The notes under the pieces were generated by a model. It saw nothing but the letters and a program-made list of their open reading frames with translations. It was not told the origin of the DNA and searched no databases. Positions 19,769-28,572 of a stretch of DNA of 64,000 nt are shown here, piece after piece; the first letter of the stretch is position 1, and each line of letters begins with the position of its first letter. The translations under genes and the position numbers were made by a program. Source of the stretch: Lederbergia panacisoli (GTDB taxonomy: Bacteria > Bacillota > Bacilli > Bacillales > Bacillaceae_C); assembly GCF_024626525.1 (NCBI RefSeq), contig NZ_JANJGU010000001.1, positions 434,001 to 498,000 of the forward strand, given 5' to 3'.

Positions 19769-19920
19769 TTTTCTACACCTCATTGCCTGTTCTGTCAGAT
19801 AAACTCATCTTAACTAATTTTTAACGTATACGCATCTTTTTTCTTTCTAAAGTTTGTGTCTTTATGATTTTTGGACAATATTCAAAAGAGTTTTCGACAA
19901 TAATCTACTATTTCAAAATC

Positions 19921-20019
19921 TGTGGATAAGTTTATGCACATAAACAGAGCGATTATGACAACCTTATAAATAATTACCAACATTCTACCCACAAGTTATC
20001 CACTTCCTCCTGTGGATAA
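19921..20019. promoter_or_regulatory. DnaA-box cluster upstream of sda
   Basis: Four matches to the 9-mer TTATCCACA within 99 bp. Perfect boxes on the minus strand lie at 19921-19929 and 20011-20019 (read as TGTGGATAA on plus). Single-mismatch boxes on the plus strand lie at 19932-19940 (TTATGCACA) and 19996-20004 (TTATCCACT). They end about 10 bp before the candidate sda promoter. In B. subtilis DnaA binds next to sda and couples its transcription to replication initiation. Confidence 0.85.
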
Positions 20020-20027
20020 AGGAACGC

Positions 20028-20056
20028 TTGTTCCACAGAGTTTATTCTGGTAGAGT
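20028..20056 (+). promoter_or_regulatory. Candidate sda promoter
   Basis: -35-like TTGTTC (20028-20033), 17-bp spacer, -10-like TAGAGT (20051-20056) preceded by TG (extended -10). Matches are modest; its place directly after the DnaA boxes supports it. Confidence 0.4.
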
Positions 20057-20143
20057 GGGGGTAATAAAAGGGATAACATAATAATTTATTGTATAACAAT
20101 CCTTTTTAGAACAAAATTTTGATTGTTGTTGGAGGTGAAGCTG

Positions 20144-20275
20144 ATGAAAAAGTTATCTGATGAACTTTTGCTTGAATCATATTATAAGGCTAAGAATCTT
20201 AACCTAGGCTCTGATTTTATTCAGCTTATTGAATCGGAACTTCACCGGCGATCTTTAGTTAAAAAGCCTTTATGA
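20144..20275 (+). CDS. sda: Sporulation checkpoint inhibitor Sda
   Basis: Small helical-hairpin protein that blocks autophosphorylation of the sporulation kinases KinA/KinB, delaying sporulation while chromosomes replicate. The 43 residues begin [16 protein letters not shown] and contain [15 protein letters not shown], matching Sda from B. subtilis in length and sequence. The ATG at 20144 follows GGAGGTG at 7 nt. It lies next to yqeG as in B. subtilis, downstream of a DnaA-box cluster, and ends in a strong terminator. Confidence 0.95.
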   Translation: MKKLSDELLLESYYKAKNLNLGSDFIQLIESELHRRSLVKKPL

Positions 20276-20302
20276 TTAAAAAAATGACATAATGGAAATA
20301 AA

Positions 20303-20330
20303 ATAGCGCCTGTTCCTTAGGCGCTTTTCT
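20303..20330. terminator. Terminator between sda and psd
   Basis: Stem AGCGCCT / AGGCGCT with a 7-nt loop, followed by TTTTCTT on the plus strand and by ATTTTATTT on the minus strand. It serves the convergent sda and psd. Confidence 0.85.
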
Positions 20331-20334
20331 TATG

Positions 20335-21117
20335 TTACCTATTCATACTTCCCAATGCTTGTCCCACTCTCACTTCGCTTGGTATAGATATGTCATTATC
20401 GATTTGGAAAGAATTTTTCTGGAATAGAAGAACAACGGTAGAGCCAAACGAAAAATAAGCTACTTCTTCTCCCTTTTTCCACTCATTATTTTGATTTAGA
20501 ATTTCTACCGAATTGATAAACATCGCTCCAACTTTAACCATGGCAATTGATTTTCCAGCAAACTCTAATTCCGTGATCGTTCGGAAATTTTTGCTTAAAG
20601 TCGCATCTCCATATTTTAAACCCAATCGATTGACTGGATACGATTTAGTCCCCAGTGAATATCGATTTTTTATTTTTGCATCGACAGGACTATGAATGCG
20701 ATGATAATGTGCAGGACTTAAATAAAGAATCATATATGTTCCTTCAGCATATTTAGCTGCATGATCATGTCCCCCAAGCATCTCCCTTATAGAGTAGCTT
20801 TTATTTTTTACATGTATGAAGTTATTTGCATGAATCGTACCGACATCCTCCAAAACACCGTCCACTGGACTTATAATCGAATCTGGATGTTGATCAATTG
20901 CGCGCACATTTCCCTTTAGTTTTCTTGTAAAAAATAAGTGTAAATTTTCATAACTATGTATGTCTTCCTGCATTTCATCCAAATTAATTTGATAAAATTT
21001 TGCGTATGCTTTAATAATACGCCTACTGAACTTTGAATGTGTAAATATTCTCACTAGATTTGCTGAATATGGTCCATTTGTCAATTCAATTAAAGTACGG
21101 TAAATCTTTTGCTTCAA
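20335..21117 (-). CDS. psd: Phosphatidylserine decarboxylase proenzyme
   Basis: Makes phosphatidylethanolamine from phosphatidylserine at the membrane. The 260-residue proenzyme has the conserved SPVDG motif near residue 83, HYHRIHSPVD near 138, and the self-cleavage site FGST near residue 224, where serine would become the pyruvoyl cofactor. The family consensus is LGST; here the first position is F. Start is a TTG (21117) after GGGGG. It is divergent from pssA, which supplies its substrate. Confidence 0.95.
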   Translation of the reverse strand: MKQKIYRTLIELTNGPYSANLVRIFTHSKFSRRIIKAYAKFYQINLDEMQEDIHSYENLHLFFTRKLKGNVRAIDQHPDSIISPVDGVLEDVGTIHANNFIHVKNKSYSIREMLGGHDHAAKYAEGTYMILYLSPAHYHRIHSPVDAKIKNRYSLGTKSYPVNRLGLKYGDATLSKNFRTITELEFAGKSIAMVKVGAMFINSVEILNQNNEWKKGEEVAYFSFGSTVVLLFQKNSFQIDNDISIPSEVRVGQALGSMNR

Positions 21118-21144
21118 ACCATTGACCCCCTGGCTAAAAATATC

Positions 21145-21173
21145 TTAACTTTTATGTCTAAAAGGAATATAAT
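21145..21173 (+). promoter_or_regulatory. sigma-A-type promoter of pssA
   Basis: -35 TTAACT (21145-21150), 17-bp spacer, perfect -10 TATAAT (21168-21173), 41 bp before the pssA ATG. Confidence 0.65.
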
Positions 21174-21214
21174 TTAGTATGATTAGATACAAGATGAAGG
21201 AAGGAGGAAAAAAA

Positions 21215-21754
21215 ATGTTCCTAGTCGATGCCTTTGATCAAACAATTAGAAAATTAAAAGCGCAAACGGCTAACGTCCTTACATTGGCCAATCTTGGGTT
21301 AGGCGGATGCGCTATTCTCGTAGGAATCAATGGCCAGTTGCATCTAAGTTTGTTACTCATTTTTATTGCTGCACTTGCGGATCGCTTCGATGGAATTGTT
21401 GCACGTAAGATGCAAATTGAATCAGAAATGGGAAAACAGCTCGACTCAATGAGCGACATTATCTCATTCGGAGTGGCCCCCGCCTTGTTATTATACCAAG
21501 GAATCTTAAATTTGTTTGGTTTTCCCGGAATATTTCTTACTGTTTTTTTTATAGGCTGCGGCGCATTCCGTCTTGCTAGGTTTAATATCACAGAAAATAA
21601 TGGCTACTTTATGGGGCTTCCAATTACATCAGCAGGTTGTTTATTAACACTTAGTTATTTAGCTATCCCATACTTTCCACCGAACTCATTCTTATTTATT
21701 TCTCTAATTTTATCCATTTTGATGATTAGTACATTTACTTTTAAAAAAGTTTAA
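21215..21754 (+). CDS. pssA: CDP-diacylglycerol-serine O-phosphatidyltransferase
   Basis: Integral membrane enzyme that makes phosphatidylserine from CDP-diacylglycerol and serine, feeding Psd. 179 residues from the ATG at 21215, which is 7 nt after AGGAGG; an in-frame start 12 codons upstream contains that site. The CDP-alcohol phosphatidyltransferase motif is complete near residues 52-74 (DGIVAR, then G, D and D at the required spacing, ending LDSMSD). Several transmembrane helices follow. The divergent arrangement with psd groups the two consecutive steps of phosphatidylethanolamine synthesis. Confidence 0.94.
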   Translation: MFLVDAFDQTIRKLKAQTANVLTLANLGLGGCAILVGINGQLHLSLLLIFIAALADRFDGIVARKMQIESEMGKQLDSMSDIISFGVAPALLLYQGILNLFGFPGIFLTVFFIGCGAFRLARFNITENNGYFMGLPITSAGCLLTLSYLAIPYFPPNSFLFISLILSILMISTFTFKKV

Positions 21755-21757
21755 CGA

Positions 21758-21796
21758 AACAGCCATCTTCGCTTTTTATCACGAAGATGGCTGTTT
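21758..21796. terminator. Bidirectional terminator between pssA and sigK
   Basis: Stem AAACAGCCATCTTCG / CGAAGATGGCTGTTT, 15 bp and perfect, with T-rich sequence on both sides. It separates the convergent pssA and sigK. Confidence 0.9.
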
Positions 21797-21801
21797 GTTT
21801 A

Positions 21802-22524
21802 TCATTCCTTTGATTTTTTCAGCTTTTCCTTTTCAGCACGATAAAATTCGTGAAACATTTTCATCAATGCCCTTTTCTCAATCCTTGAAACATAGCTTCT
21901 AGAAATGCCGAGTTCTTTAGCAATTTCCCGCTGTGTCCTTTCTTTTTCCAAATTCAGTCCAAACCGACCAATGATCACCTCTTTTTCTCTTTCATCTAAT
22001 ACATCTATATATTCCTTCACTCTTTCCAATTCCATATTTAACTGAATGGTATCAAATATATCTTCTGCTTCGGATTTTAGTACATCAATTAGCGAGATTT
22101 CATTTCCTTCTTTATCATGGCCGATTGGATCATGGAGAGAAACATCTTTTTTCGTCTTTTTTAAGGCGCGTAAATGCATCAATATTTCATTTTCTATACA
22201 GCGAGCCGCATATGTTGCAAGCTTCGTACCTTTTCCGAATGAATAGCTTTCAATCGCCTTTATTAGACCGATCGTTCCAATAGAGATTAAGTCCTCTGCA
22301 TCCTCTCCAGTATTTTCAAACTTTTTAACGATATGGGCTACAAGCCGTAAGTTATGCTCGATGAGGAGATTACGGGCTTGTTCGTCTCCATCAGCCATTT
22401 TCTTTAAATTCAATTGCTCTTCTTCCTGGGATAATGGATGTGGAAAAGCGTTATTCTTAACATATGATACAAGAAAAACTAACTCTTTTATTACATAGCC
22501 AATCGCCGTAAGGATACCGGACAA
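21802..22524 (-). CDS. sigK: RNA polymerase sporulation sigma factor SigK, uninterrupted
   Basis: Mother-cell-specific late sporulation sigma factor. The 240-residue precursor has a 20-residue pro-sequence ending ELVFLVS before YVKNNAFP, the place where SpoIVFB cuts pro-sigma-K. Region 2 includes [20 protein letters not shown], and region 4 ends with the helix-turn-helix [19 protein letters not shown]. In B. subtilis 168 the gene is split by the skin element near CIENEIL; here the reading frame is continuous there, so no excision is needed. The TTG start follows GGAGGTGAGG. Confidence 0.97.
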   Translation of the reverse strand: MSGILTAIGYVIKELVFLVSYVKNNAFPHPLSQEEEQLNLKKMADGDEQARNLLIEHNLRLVAHIVKKFENTGEDAEDLISIGTIGLIKAIESYSFGKGTKLATYAARCIENEILMHLRALKKTKKDVSLHDPIGHDKEGNEISLIDVLKSEAEDIFDTIQLNMELERVKEYIDVLDEREKEVIIGRFGLNLEKERTQREIAKELGISRSYVSRIEKRALMKMFHEFYRAEKEKLKKSKE

Positions 22525-22736
22525 TTCCTCACCTCCAACAAGATTGATCCTATGTATCCATGTATATGTGAAAATTGGGTAACATTTGCTTGTCTTTAAG
22601 AAAAAACGACTTTTCGAATTGTTTGCTCAAGGTATTTAAAACTTCAGTAGAAAATACTATATATTCTTATGATGTTTATAAAAATATTTATATTGTTAGC
22701 TTGGTATAAGAAAGGACTTAGAACAACATACAAAAG

Positions 22737-22967
22737 TTAAACCTTTTGTTGTTTTAATAAGGGAAAAAACGAAAAAAGCAATAAAGCAATCCCTATTAGT
22801 AAGCACCAGAACTGTTTTTCATACGAAATAATCAAAATAAGTTCCCAGTTGTTAGATGGTCCAGAATTTGGACCATCACTATATGGATAAGAAAAGATAT
22901 ATGGTAAAACTCCGATAATCGTTATGAATGCTCCTAAAACAAGTAATGGAATAGAAAGTTTTTTCAT
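22737..22967 (-). CDS. Small two-helix membrane protein, unknown function
   Basis: I do not recognise this 76-residue protein. It has two hydrophobic segments: residues 4-28 (LLVLGAFITIIGVLPYIF) and about 50-70 (FWCLLIGIALLLFSFFPLL). A polar loop between them contains YPYSDGPNSGPSNNW, and the tail is a short basic KQQKV. The topology suggests both ends in the cytoplasm with a short external loop. The ATG at 22967 follows AGGGGA. It is 69 bp downstream of a decayed lipoprotein gene on the same strand. Nothing in the context indicates a pathway. Confidence 0.55.
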   Translation of the reverse strand: MKKLSIPLLVLGAFITIIGVLPYIFSYPYSDGPNSGPSNNWELILIISYEKQFWCLLIGIALLLFSFFPLLKQQKV

Positions 22968-23036
22968 AGATATCCCCTGTGTACTTTGTGCTTATTCTTA
23001 TAATCATTAGTCACTATATGTCCATGAAAATGGAGT

Positions 23037-23214
23037 TTATTTGTATCCTAAAACTTTGCCCGCAATTTTATCTTTGGGTAATATTCCTCATCGGAAGTGA
23101 TATCCGGAACACTTTCTACATCTATTTTCGTAGTTGGATTGTTCATGGTTTTTCAGAACAACTTATAACAAATAACAATAAAGCGAAAGATGTTCCTAGT
23201 ATTTGTTTTCTCAA
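23037..23214 (-). pseudogene. Frameshifted remnant of a small lipoprotein gene
   Basis: A TTG at 23214, six bases after GGAGGAG, opens a signal peptide (MRKQILGTSFALLLFVISCS) with a lipobox-like ending (VISC) and a charged residue next. The frame stops after 23 codons at 23143. The next frame continues at once with protein-like sequence (NNPTTKIDVESVPDITSDEE) to 23048. The third frame gives KIAGKVLGYK and a stop at 23037. Read together, with two single-base shifts, this would be a lipoprotein of about 59 residues. I infer decay; a sequencing error or chance remain possible. The rest of the gap up to the peptidase gene holds nothing I can assign. Confidence 0.45.
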
Positions 23215-23429
23215 ATATATCTCCTCCCTTGTAATTATATTCTAAAAAGAGAAGGCCCTTACATTGACCTGTTACAATCTTCTGAATTTTAACCCACAAA
23301 AAACATGCCTTAACTCATTATTCTTTTTTAAGATTGGAAAAGAAAAATTGAAGCCTTCGGGATAAAAAACAAACAAAATTTAAGAAAAGAGCCTATAATA
23401 AAAGAGATGAACAAAGGAGGAGATTCTTT

Positions 23430-25226
23430 TTGACAACAACTACATATGAGTTAACTTGGGATTTAGATGTCTTTTTTAACGGAGGGAGTGCCTCCCCTCA
23501 ATTTATTGAACATTTGGAAAAACTAAAAACAGACTTACAAAGCTTTGAGGAAGCAGTTGATTCTTGGACTATACCTACAGATGCAAATGATAGCTCGTTA
23601 ATAAACCTACTTGAAAAGTTTCAAGTAGTATCCCAAAATATAAGGCAGGCCGGGGCATTCGTAAGTTGTCTTCAAGCCCAGAATACGAACGATACTAGAG
23701 CGAATGAACTTAGAGGAATGGTTACAACCTTAAGTTCAAGATTTAGCACGATTTTAACGAATTTTGATGAAAAATTATCAAGTATAGGCTCAGATACTTG
23801 GAATGGATTACTAAAGCAAAATTCACTTAAAGAATTATCGTTTGTTCTTAATGAAAGACGCACGAAAGCAGCAGAAAAATTGCCGAAAGAACAAGAAGCG
23901 TTAATAAACGCATTAAGTATTGATGGATACCATGGTTGGGGAGAAATGTATGATACGATCGTCAAGCATGTAAAAATTCCTTTTGAAGAAAACGGGAAAA
24001 AAGTTGAATTATCTGTCGGACAAGCAGCCAATAAATTTTCAAGTTCTGATCCTAATGTAAGAAAGCAAATTTTTGAAGAATGGGAAAAGGCATGGGATAA
24101 ACAAGCTGATCTTTTGGCAGGCACATTAAACCACTTATCAGGCTTCCGTCTTTCTGTTTATAAGCAAAGAGGTTGGGATCATATTTTAAAAGAAGCATTA
24201 ACATACAACAGAATGAAAAGTGAAACATTGGATGTAATGTGGGAAGTCATTTCCGATCTTAAACAACCATTTGCTGACTTTTTACAAAGGAAGGCAGAAC
24301 TTCTTGGTGTGGATAAATTGAGCTGGTATGACCTAGATGCCCCAGTCGGAGAAGTGAATACAACTTATAGCTACCAAGAAGGCGCAGAATTCATTTTGAA
24401 ACACTTCCAAGATTTTGGTGATGAACTAACAACATTCACTGGAAAAGCATTTGAAAACCGCTGGATTGAAGCAGAAGACCGACCTGGAAAACGCCCAGGT
24501 GGATTTTGCACATCGTTCCCAGTAGACGAACAATCAAGAATATTCATGACATACTCAGGAACTCCATCTAATGTGTCTACTCTTGCCCATGAACTAGGGC
24601 ATGCATTTCATTCATACGCATTAAAAGATACACATCCATTAAATAGAGGATATGCGATGAATGTCGCAGAGACAGCTTCTACCTTTGCTGAAATGATCGT
24701 GTCAGATGCAGCTGTAAATAATGCGGAAAACGATGATGTAAAACTTGCATTGCTAGAGGATAAAATTCAACGTTCAGTTGCCCTGCTGATGAATATTCAT
24801 GCTAGATTTCTTTTTGAAACTCGCTTTTACGAAGAACGTAAAAATGGCATCGTCAGCAAAAAACGTTTAAATGAATTAATGGAGGAAGCACAGAAAGAGG
24901 CATATCTAGGTTCTCTTAAAGAATATCATCCACTATTCTGGGGATCAAAACTTCATTTCTTTATAACAGGTGTACCATTTTATAATTTCCCATACACATT
25001 TGGCTTTTTATTCTCGCTTGGAATATACGCACAAGCTGTAAAAGAAGGAAAAGGCTATGAGAAAAAATACATGGCTATGCTTGAAGATACAGGTTCGATG
25101 ATGGTTGAAGACCTTGCAATGAAACATCTTGGGGTTGATTTGACGAAGCGAGAGTTCTGGGAAGAGGGAGTAAAGCTTTGTATTAAAGATGTTGAAGAAT
25201 TTATGGAAATGACTAAGAATAAATAA
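23430..25226 (+). CDS. M3-family oligoendopeptidase (PepF-like)
   Basis: Cytoplasmic zinc metallopeptidase of family M3 that cleaves short peptides. The 598-residue protein has the HEXXH zinc motif as AHELGHAFHSYAL near residue 390, with the downstream glutamate in VAETASTFAEMIV. Length fits the shorter PepF-like bacillus peptidases (compare B. subtilis YusX, about 609) rather than YjbG. It starts at a TTG (23430) after AAAGGAGGAG. It has its own terminator and stands alone on the plus strand; TATAAT at 23394-23399 may be its -10. Confidence 0.9.
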   Translation: MTTTTYELTWDLDVFFNGGSASPQFIEHLEKLKTDLQSFEEAVDSWTIPTDANDSSLINLLEKFQVVSQNIRQAGAFVSCLQAQNTNDTRANELRGMVTTLSSRFSTILTNFDEKLSSIGSDTWNGLLKQNSLKELSFVLNERRTKAAEKLPKEQEALINALSIDGYHGWGEMYDTIVKHVKIPFEENGKKVELSVGQAANKFSSSDPNVRKQIFEEWEKAWDKQADLLAGTLNHLSGFRLSVYKQRGWDHILKEALTYNRMKSETLDVMWEVISDLKQPFADFLQRKAELLGVDKLSWYDLDAPVGEVNTTYSYQEGAEFILKHFQDFGDELTTFTGKAFENRWIEAEDRPGKRPGGFCTSFPVDEQSRIFMTYSGTPSNVSTLAHELGHAFHSYALKDTHPLNRGYAMNVAETASTFAEMIVSDAAVNNAENDDVKLALLEDKIQRSVALLMNIHARFLFETRFYEERKNGIVSKKRLNELMEEAQKEAYLGSLKEYHPLFWGSKLHFFITGVPFYNFPYTFGFLFSLGIYAQAVKEGKGYEKKYMAMLEDTGSMMVEDLAMKHLGVDLTKREFWEEGVKLCIKDVEEFMEMTKNK

Positions 25227-25230
25227 GAAC

Positions 25231-25267
25231 AATAGGACTCTCCAAATTACCTCGGAGAGTCCTTATT
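25231..25267. terminator. Bidirectional terminator between the M3 peptidase gene and mtnN
   Basis: Stem AGGACTCTCC / GGAGAGTCCT, with TTATTATT after it on plus and TATTGTTCTT on minus. Confidence 0.85.
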
Positions 25268-25268
25268 A

Positions 25269-25961
25269 TTATAATGATTTTGCGATTCCCAATACTAAAT
25301 TTGCGGAGTTCACAGCAGCTGTCTCTAAAAATTCATCAAATGATATGTTGGATTCTTGCCCAGCTATATCAGATAAAGAACGAATTATAACGAAAGGAAC
25401 ATGAAATTGATAGGCCACTTGTGCAATGGCAGCAGCCTCCATTTCAACAGCTTGCAAATCTGGAAACTTATTACGAACAAACTCAACTCTTTCTCGATCA
25501 TTCATAAAAGAATCTCCAGTTGCGATCAATCCTGTTACTGCTTGTATACCTTCAATGTTTTTTACAGCTTTTAAAGCCGTTTCAATTAAGGAAGGATCTG
25601 CAAGAAACGCAGGCGGCATTTGTGGGACCTGCCCATATTCATAATCGAAGATTGTCACATCTACATCATGATGGCGAACCTCAGTAGAAATAACCAAATC
25701 TCCAATATTTAAATTAGGATTATAGCCCCCTGCTGAACCAGTATTGATGATCAAATCCGGCTTATACTTCTCCAATAAAATGGTAGTGGACATTGCTGCA
25801 TTTACTTTACCAATTCCTGATTTAAGTAAAATGACTTCTTTTTCACCAATATATCCTGAGGTGAACTCACAGCCGGCTACCTCATTAATTTGTTTGTCTG
25901 TTATATTATTACGCAGGAGAGATACTTCTTCTTCCATTGCGCCAATGATGGCAATTTTCAA
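25269..25961 (-). CDS. mtnN: 5'-methylthioadenosine/S-adenosylhomocysteine nucleosidase
   Basis: Cleaves adenine from methylthioadenosine and S-adenosylhomocysteine, recycling SAM by-products. The 230-residue protein begins [13 protein letters not shown], has the catalytic glutamate in the substrate motif [12 protein letters not shown] near residue 172, and RSLSDIAG with the catalytic aspartate near 196. The TTG start follows GAGGTAATC. It is downstream of yrrS as in B. subtilis. Confidence 0.96.
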   Translation of the reverse strand: MKIAIIGAMEEEVSLLRNNITDKQINEVAGCEFTSGYIGEKEVILLKSGIGKVNAAMSTTILLEKYKPDLIINTGSAGGYNPNLNIGDLVISTEVRHHDVDVTIFDYEYGQVPQMPPAFLADPSLIETALKAVKNIEGIQAVTGLIATGDSFMNDRERVEFVRNKFPDLQAVEMEAAAIAQVAYQFHVPFVIIRSLSDIAGQESNISFDEFLETAAVNSANLVLGIAKSL

Positions 25962-25988
25962 GATGATTACCTCTTTTCAAAATCTGTT

Positions 25989-26630
25989 CTATTGTCTTCG
26001 ATCGTTTTCAATCAATTTCTTAACCTCAGTTGGTTTCCAACCTTGACCATCCACCCACTCGACATACACTTCATATGTATCTTGGCTGCCTTTAGCGGAA
26101 ACCGTCAAAATCGATTGGTTGTCTGGATCATCCCCACGTCTAAGCCACCATGTTGTCATATTTTCTATTTGTGTATTGATGGCATAAGCTGCCGCCAATT
26201 CTTTTTCCTTCCAATCCACTGAACCCATGTCATATGATGGCTGATGTCCAGTTTGTTCTGTTCCAATTGGTTTCCAATCAGGATTTACTATTACTTTTTC
26301 TACATTGGGCTCATTGCTCTCTTGTTCGATATCACCAGTATTACTGGATTCTTCTTCATTATTTTCTTTCTCTTCATCTTCAGTTTGTTCCTTTGAATTT
26401 TCATCAGCAACTTGTTCTTCGTTATCCTTACTTTTATCTTCAGTTTTAGGTATTTCCTGTCCGCTCGTTTGTTGTGGATCTACTTTATTGTCACTAAAGA
26501 ATATATTTTTACCGACAAAAATGATTAAAATAATGACAATAGCAATCAATGTATTTAAAATAATATTAGTTTTCCTGCGTTTGGCCCGCTTTTCAGAACG
26601 CGAACCCGAATTATTAAAATCAATAGGCAC
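25989..26630 (-). CDS. yrrS: YrrS-like membrane protein (DUF1510)
   Basis: Single-pass membrane protein of unknown function that accompanies pbpI (yrrR). A basic N-terminus (KRAKRRKTN) precedes one transmembrane helix (about residues 22-42). Then follow about 75 residues of low-complexity E, D, N, K and S sequence, and a C-terminal DUF1510 domain with PDWKPIGTEQTGHQ and WVDGQGWKPTEVKKL. I favour the GTG at 26630 (213 residues), which has GGGGG 8 nt upstream. An ATG 11 codons earlier lacks a site. The family is linked to sporulation in bacilli through its neighbour. Confidence 0.82.
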   Translation of the reverse strand: MPIDFNNSGSRSEKRAKRRKTNIILNTLIAIVIILIIFVGKNIFFSDNKVDPQQTSGQEIPKTEDKSKDNEEQVADENSKEQTEDEEKENNEEESSNTGDIEQESNEPNVEKVIVNPDWKPIGTEQTGHQPSYDMGSVDWKEKELAAAYAINTQIENMTTWWLRRGDDPDNQSILTVSAKGSQDTYEVYVEWVDGQGWKPTEVKKLIENDRRQ

Positions 26631-26694
26631 AGAATCAACCCCCATTTCGATTGACATTATCATAACATGGATGAAGGAAAACGTGAATAAAAAA

Positions 26695-28449
26695 CTATTC
26701 TTCTGTATGGTTCAATGCATGATTCGTCTTTTCAAAAACCATCGTAACAATATCTGCAAATAGGGGGTTAATGCCTCCTTGATCACCGGGGACATCTAAA
26801 TTTACTACGACAAGAGCATATTTGGGTTGTTGGAAAGGAAAATAGCCTGCAAACCATTTATTGTGAAGCTGAACTCCGTCTTTCTCTACACCAGTTTCCG
26901 CTGTACCGCTTTTTCCAGCAATCTCATAAGGTAAATTCTGAAAAAACCTCCCTGTTCCCTCATCATCAGTTACAACTTTTCGAAGCAGAGATTGAAGCTT
27001 CATCGCAGTGGAAGTCGAAATATGATCTCCCCTACTTTTTTGTTCTGGAAATTGAAAGAGGACTCCCCCATCAGCGTACTGAATTTCGGTTGCCGCACGG
27101 ATTGCTTTCTTTTGACCGCCTCTCGCAATTGTGGCCATCATATTTGCCACACTAAGTGGCGAGACACGAACTTCATGCTGACCGATTCCTGTTTGTCCTA
27201 CGTAATTTTGATCTTTTCTACTCTCATCTGATGTAAATATTCTTCCGGTTGCTTGTGTAAACTGCTTAAAATTTTTCACATAAAATACATCATCTTGCCA
27301 CCCTGAAAAACCGGTTAAGCCAAGCTGTTCAGCATACTTCTCCAATAGATTGGGGCTTTTCTCCATTGACCTTACAGCCAATTCAGCAAAGGTTTTATTA
27401 CAGCTTCTAGAGAAACTTTCATCTAAAGGAAGCATGCCCAAATCCCTTTCAGCTAGTTCATCTCGAATCGTAAGAGAACAATTAAATTGTTCATCATTAT
27501 CCACCAATCCTTCATCAAGTGCTGCAGCGGCTACGACTGTCTTAAATACTGAACCCGGAATATGTTGTTCTAACATCATATTTGCTGCTCCATCATCTGA
27601 AAATGGATTGTCTCGGTTAAGCAACGGTCTGGAAGCGGATGCTAAAATATTTCCTGTCTCAATATCAAGAAGCAAAGCTCCGCCCTTTATGATTTTATGT
27701 TTATCCAATAAGGATTCAATACCATCTTGGAATGGACTATCAATTGTGGTTTTTACCATTAATGGATAATAGGGATTGCTTTGTCCTGAATATTTGACAT
27801 CAATTCCAAATAATGGTGCCCCAACGCCATCAACATGAAAAATAAGTTTGGAGGGATTGTCGGCAATTAAAAACTCATCAAAGCTTTTCTGCATACCTGT
27901 AACGCCTATTTTTAGAGAGCCCATACTTTTTTTATCAGGGTATCTTTTCCAAAATTCTTCACTGTTCTCACCGATAACCCCAATGAGTTGACTTGCAATA
28001 TTATTTGCAGGTGGGTATTTTTTCTGAATGGCATACAGGCCCGGTATATTCAATTTTGTTATTTCCTTAGCTTGTATTGGTGAAATTTCTCCATATATTA
28101 ACGGCTTTTTTACATTATTTAATATTCGATCTATCTCTTCTTTTCGGATATTCATAATTGTAGCAAGCTGATTTTTGTCCCACTGGATATTTTTTAGAAA
28201 AGGAAATAATACGAGGACCGTTTTTTCGTCATAAGAAAGTGGATAGCCCTCATTATCTAAAAAATGCCCACGCCCATCATCAATTAAAACTTCCTGAGTT
28301 CGTTGCTTCACACTCTCATTCAAAAGATTGACACGATGCTTCGAATAATTTTCCGTAAAAAACAACTGCACTTCCATCAACCTAATAAACAAAACCAACA
28401 TCAAAACAATAATAACCGCAGACAAAAAACGAATTCGCCTTCTTCGCAT
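26695..28449 (-). CDS. pbpI: Class B penicillin-binding protein PbpI (PBP4b)
   Basis: Peptidoglycan transpeptidase; the B. subtilis orthologue is made in the mother cell during sporulation. From the ATG at 28449 (after GAGGTGG) it has 584 residues, the same as the B. subtilis protein. It has one N-terminal membrane anchor (about 5-27), a PBP dimer domain, and a transpeptidase domain. In the latter the serine of the SXXK motif is in PGSVFKTVVAAA, the SXN motif is in SRSCNKT, and KSGTAET carries the KTG-type motif. It is followed by yrrS. Confidence 0.92.
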   Translation of the reverse strand: MRRRRIRFLSAVIIVLMLVLFIRLMEVQLFFTENYSKHRVNLLNESVKQRTQEVLIDDGRGHFLDNEGYPLSYDEKTVLVLFPFLKNIQWDKNQLATIMNIRKEEIDRILNNVKKPLIYGEISPIQAKEITKLNIPGLYAIQKKYPPANNIASQLIGVIGENSEEFWKRYPDKKSMGSLKIGVTGMQKSFDEFLIADNPSKLIFHVDGVGAPLFGIDVKYSGQSNPYYPLMVKTTIDSPFQDGIESLLDKHKIIKGGALLLDIETGNILASASRPLLNRDNPFSDDGAANMMLEQHIPGSVFKTVVAAAALDEGLVDNDEQFNCSLTIRDELAERDLGMLPLDESFSRSCNKTFAELAVRSMEKSPNLLEKYAEQLGLTGFSGWQDDVFYVKNFKQFTQATGRIFTSDESRKDQNYVGQTGIGQHEVRVSPLSVANMMATIARGGQKKAIRAATEIQYADGGVLFQFPEQKSRGDHISTSTAMKLQSLLRKVVTDDEGTGRFFQNLPYEIAGKSGTAETGVEKDGVQLHNKWFAGYFPFQQPKYALVVVNLDVPGDQGGINPLFADIVTMVFEKTNHALNHTEE

Positions 28450-28510
28450 AAAAACCACCTCAAAAACCATTGTTGCCCTGATTTTCAAGATGAATAACCA
28501 TGAACAAAAA

Positions 28511-28565
28511 GAATTGTCTGGGATTTGTTTGAGTGCCAGGCACTCAAACAAATCTCGAACAATTC
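28511..28565. repeat. Long near-perfect palindrome between greA and pbpI
   Basis: A perfect 16-bp inverted repeat, GATTTGTTTGAGTGCC (28522-28537) and its complement (28539-28554), with a single-base centre. A second pair of arms lies outside it, GAATTGT (28511-28517) / ACAATTC (28559-28565). It is not followed by a T-run, and greA has a separate terminator, so a REP-type dispersed element is more likely than a terminator. Confidence 0.75.
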
Positions 28566-28572
28566 AAATAAT

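Noticed and set aside
22979-23245. 88-codon plus-strand reading frame upstream of the M3 peptidase
   Set aside because: No ribosome-binding site, AT-rich hydrophobic translation, and it lies antisense to a better-supported lipoprotein remnant.
26395-26560. Low-complexity acidic stretch in yrrS as a possible assembly or frameshift problem
   Set aside because: Acidic repeats of this kind are typical of YrrS proteins, and the frame continues into a conserved C-terminal domain.
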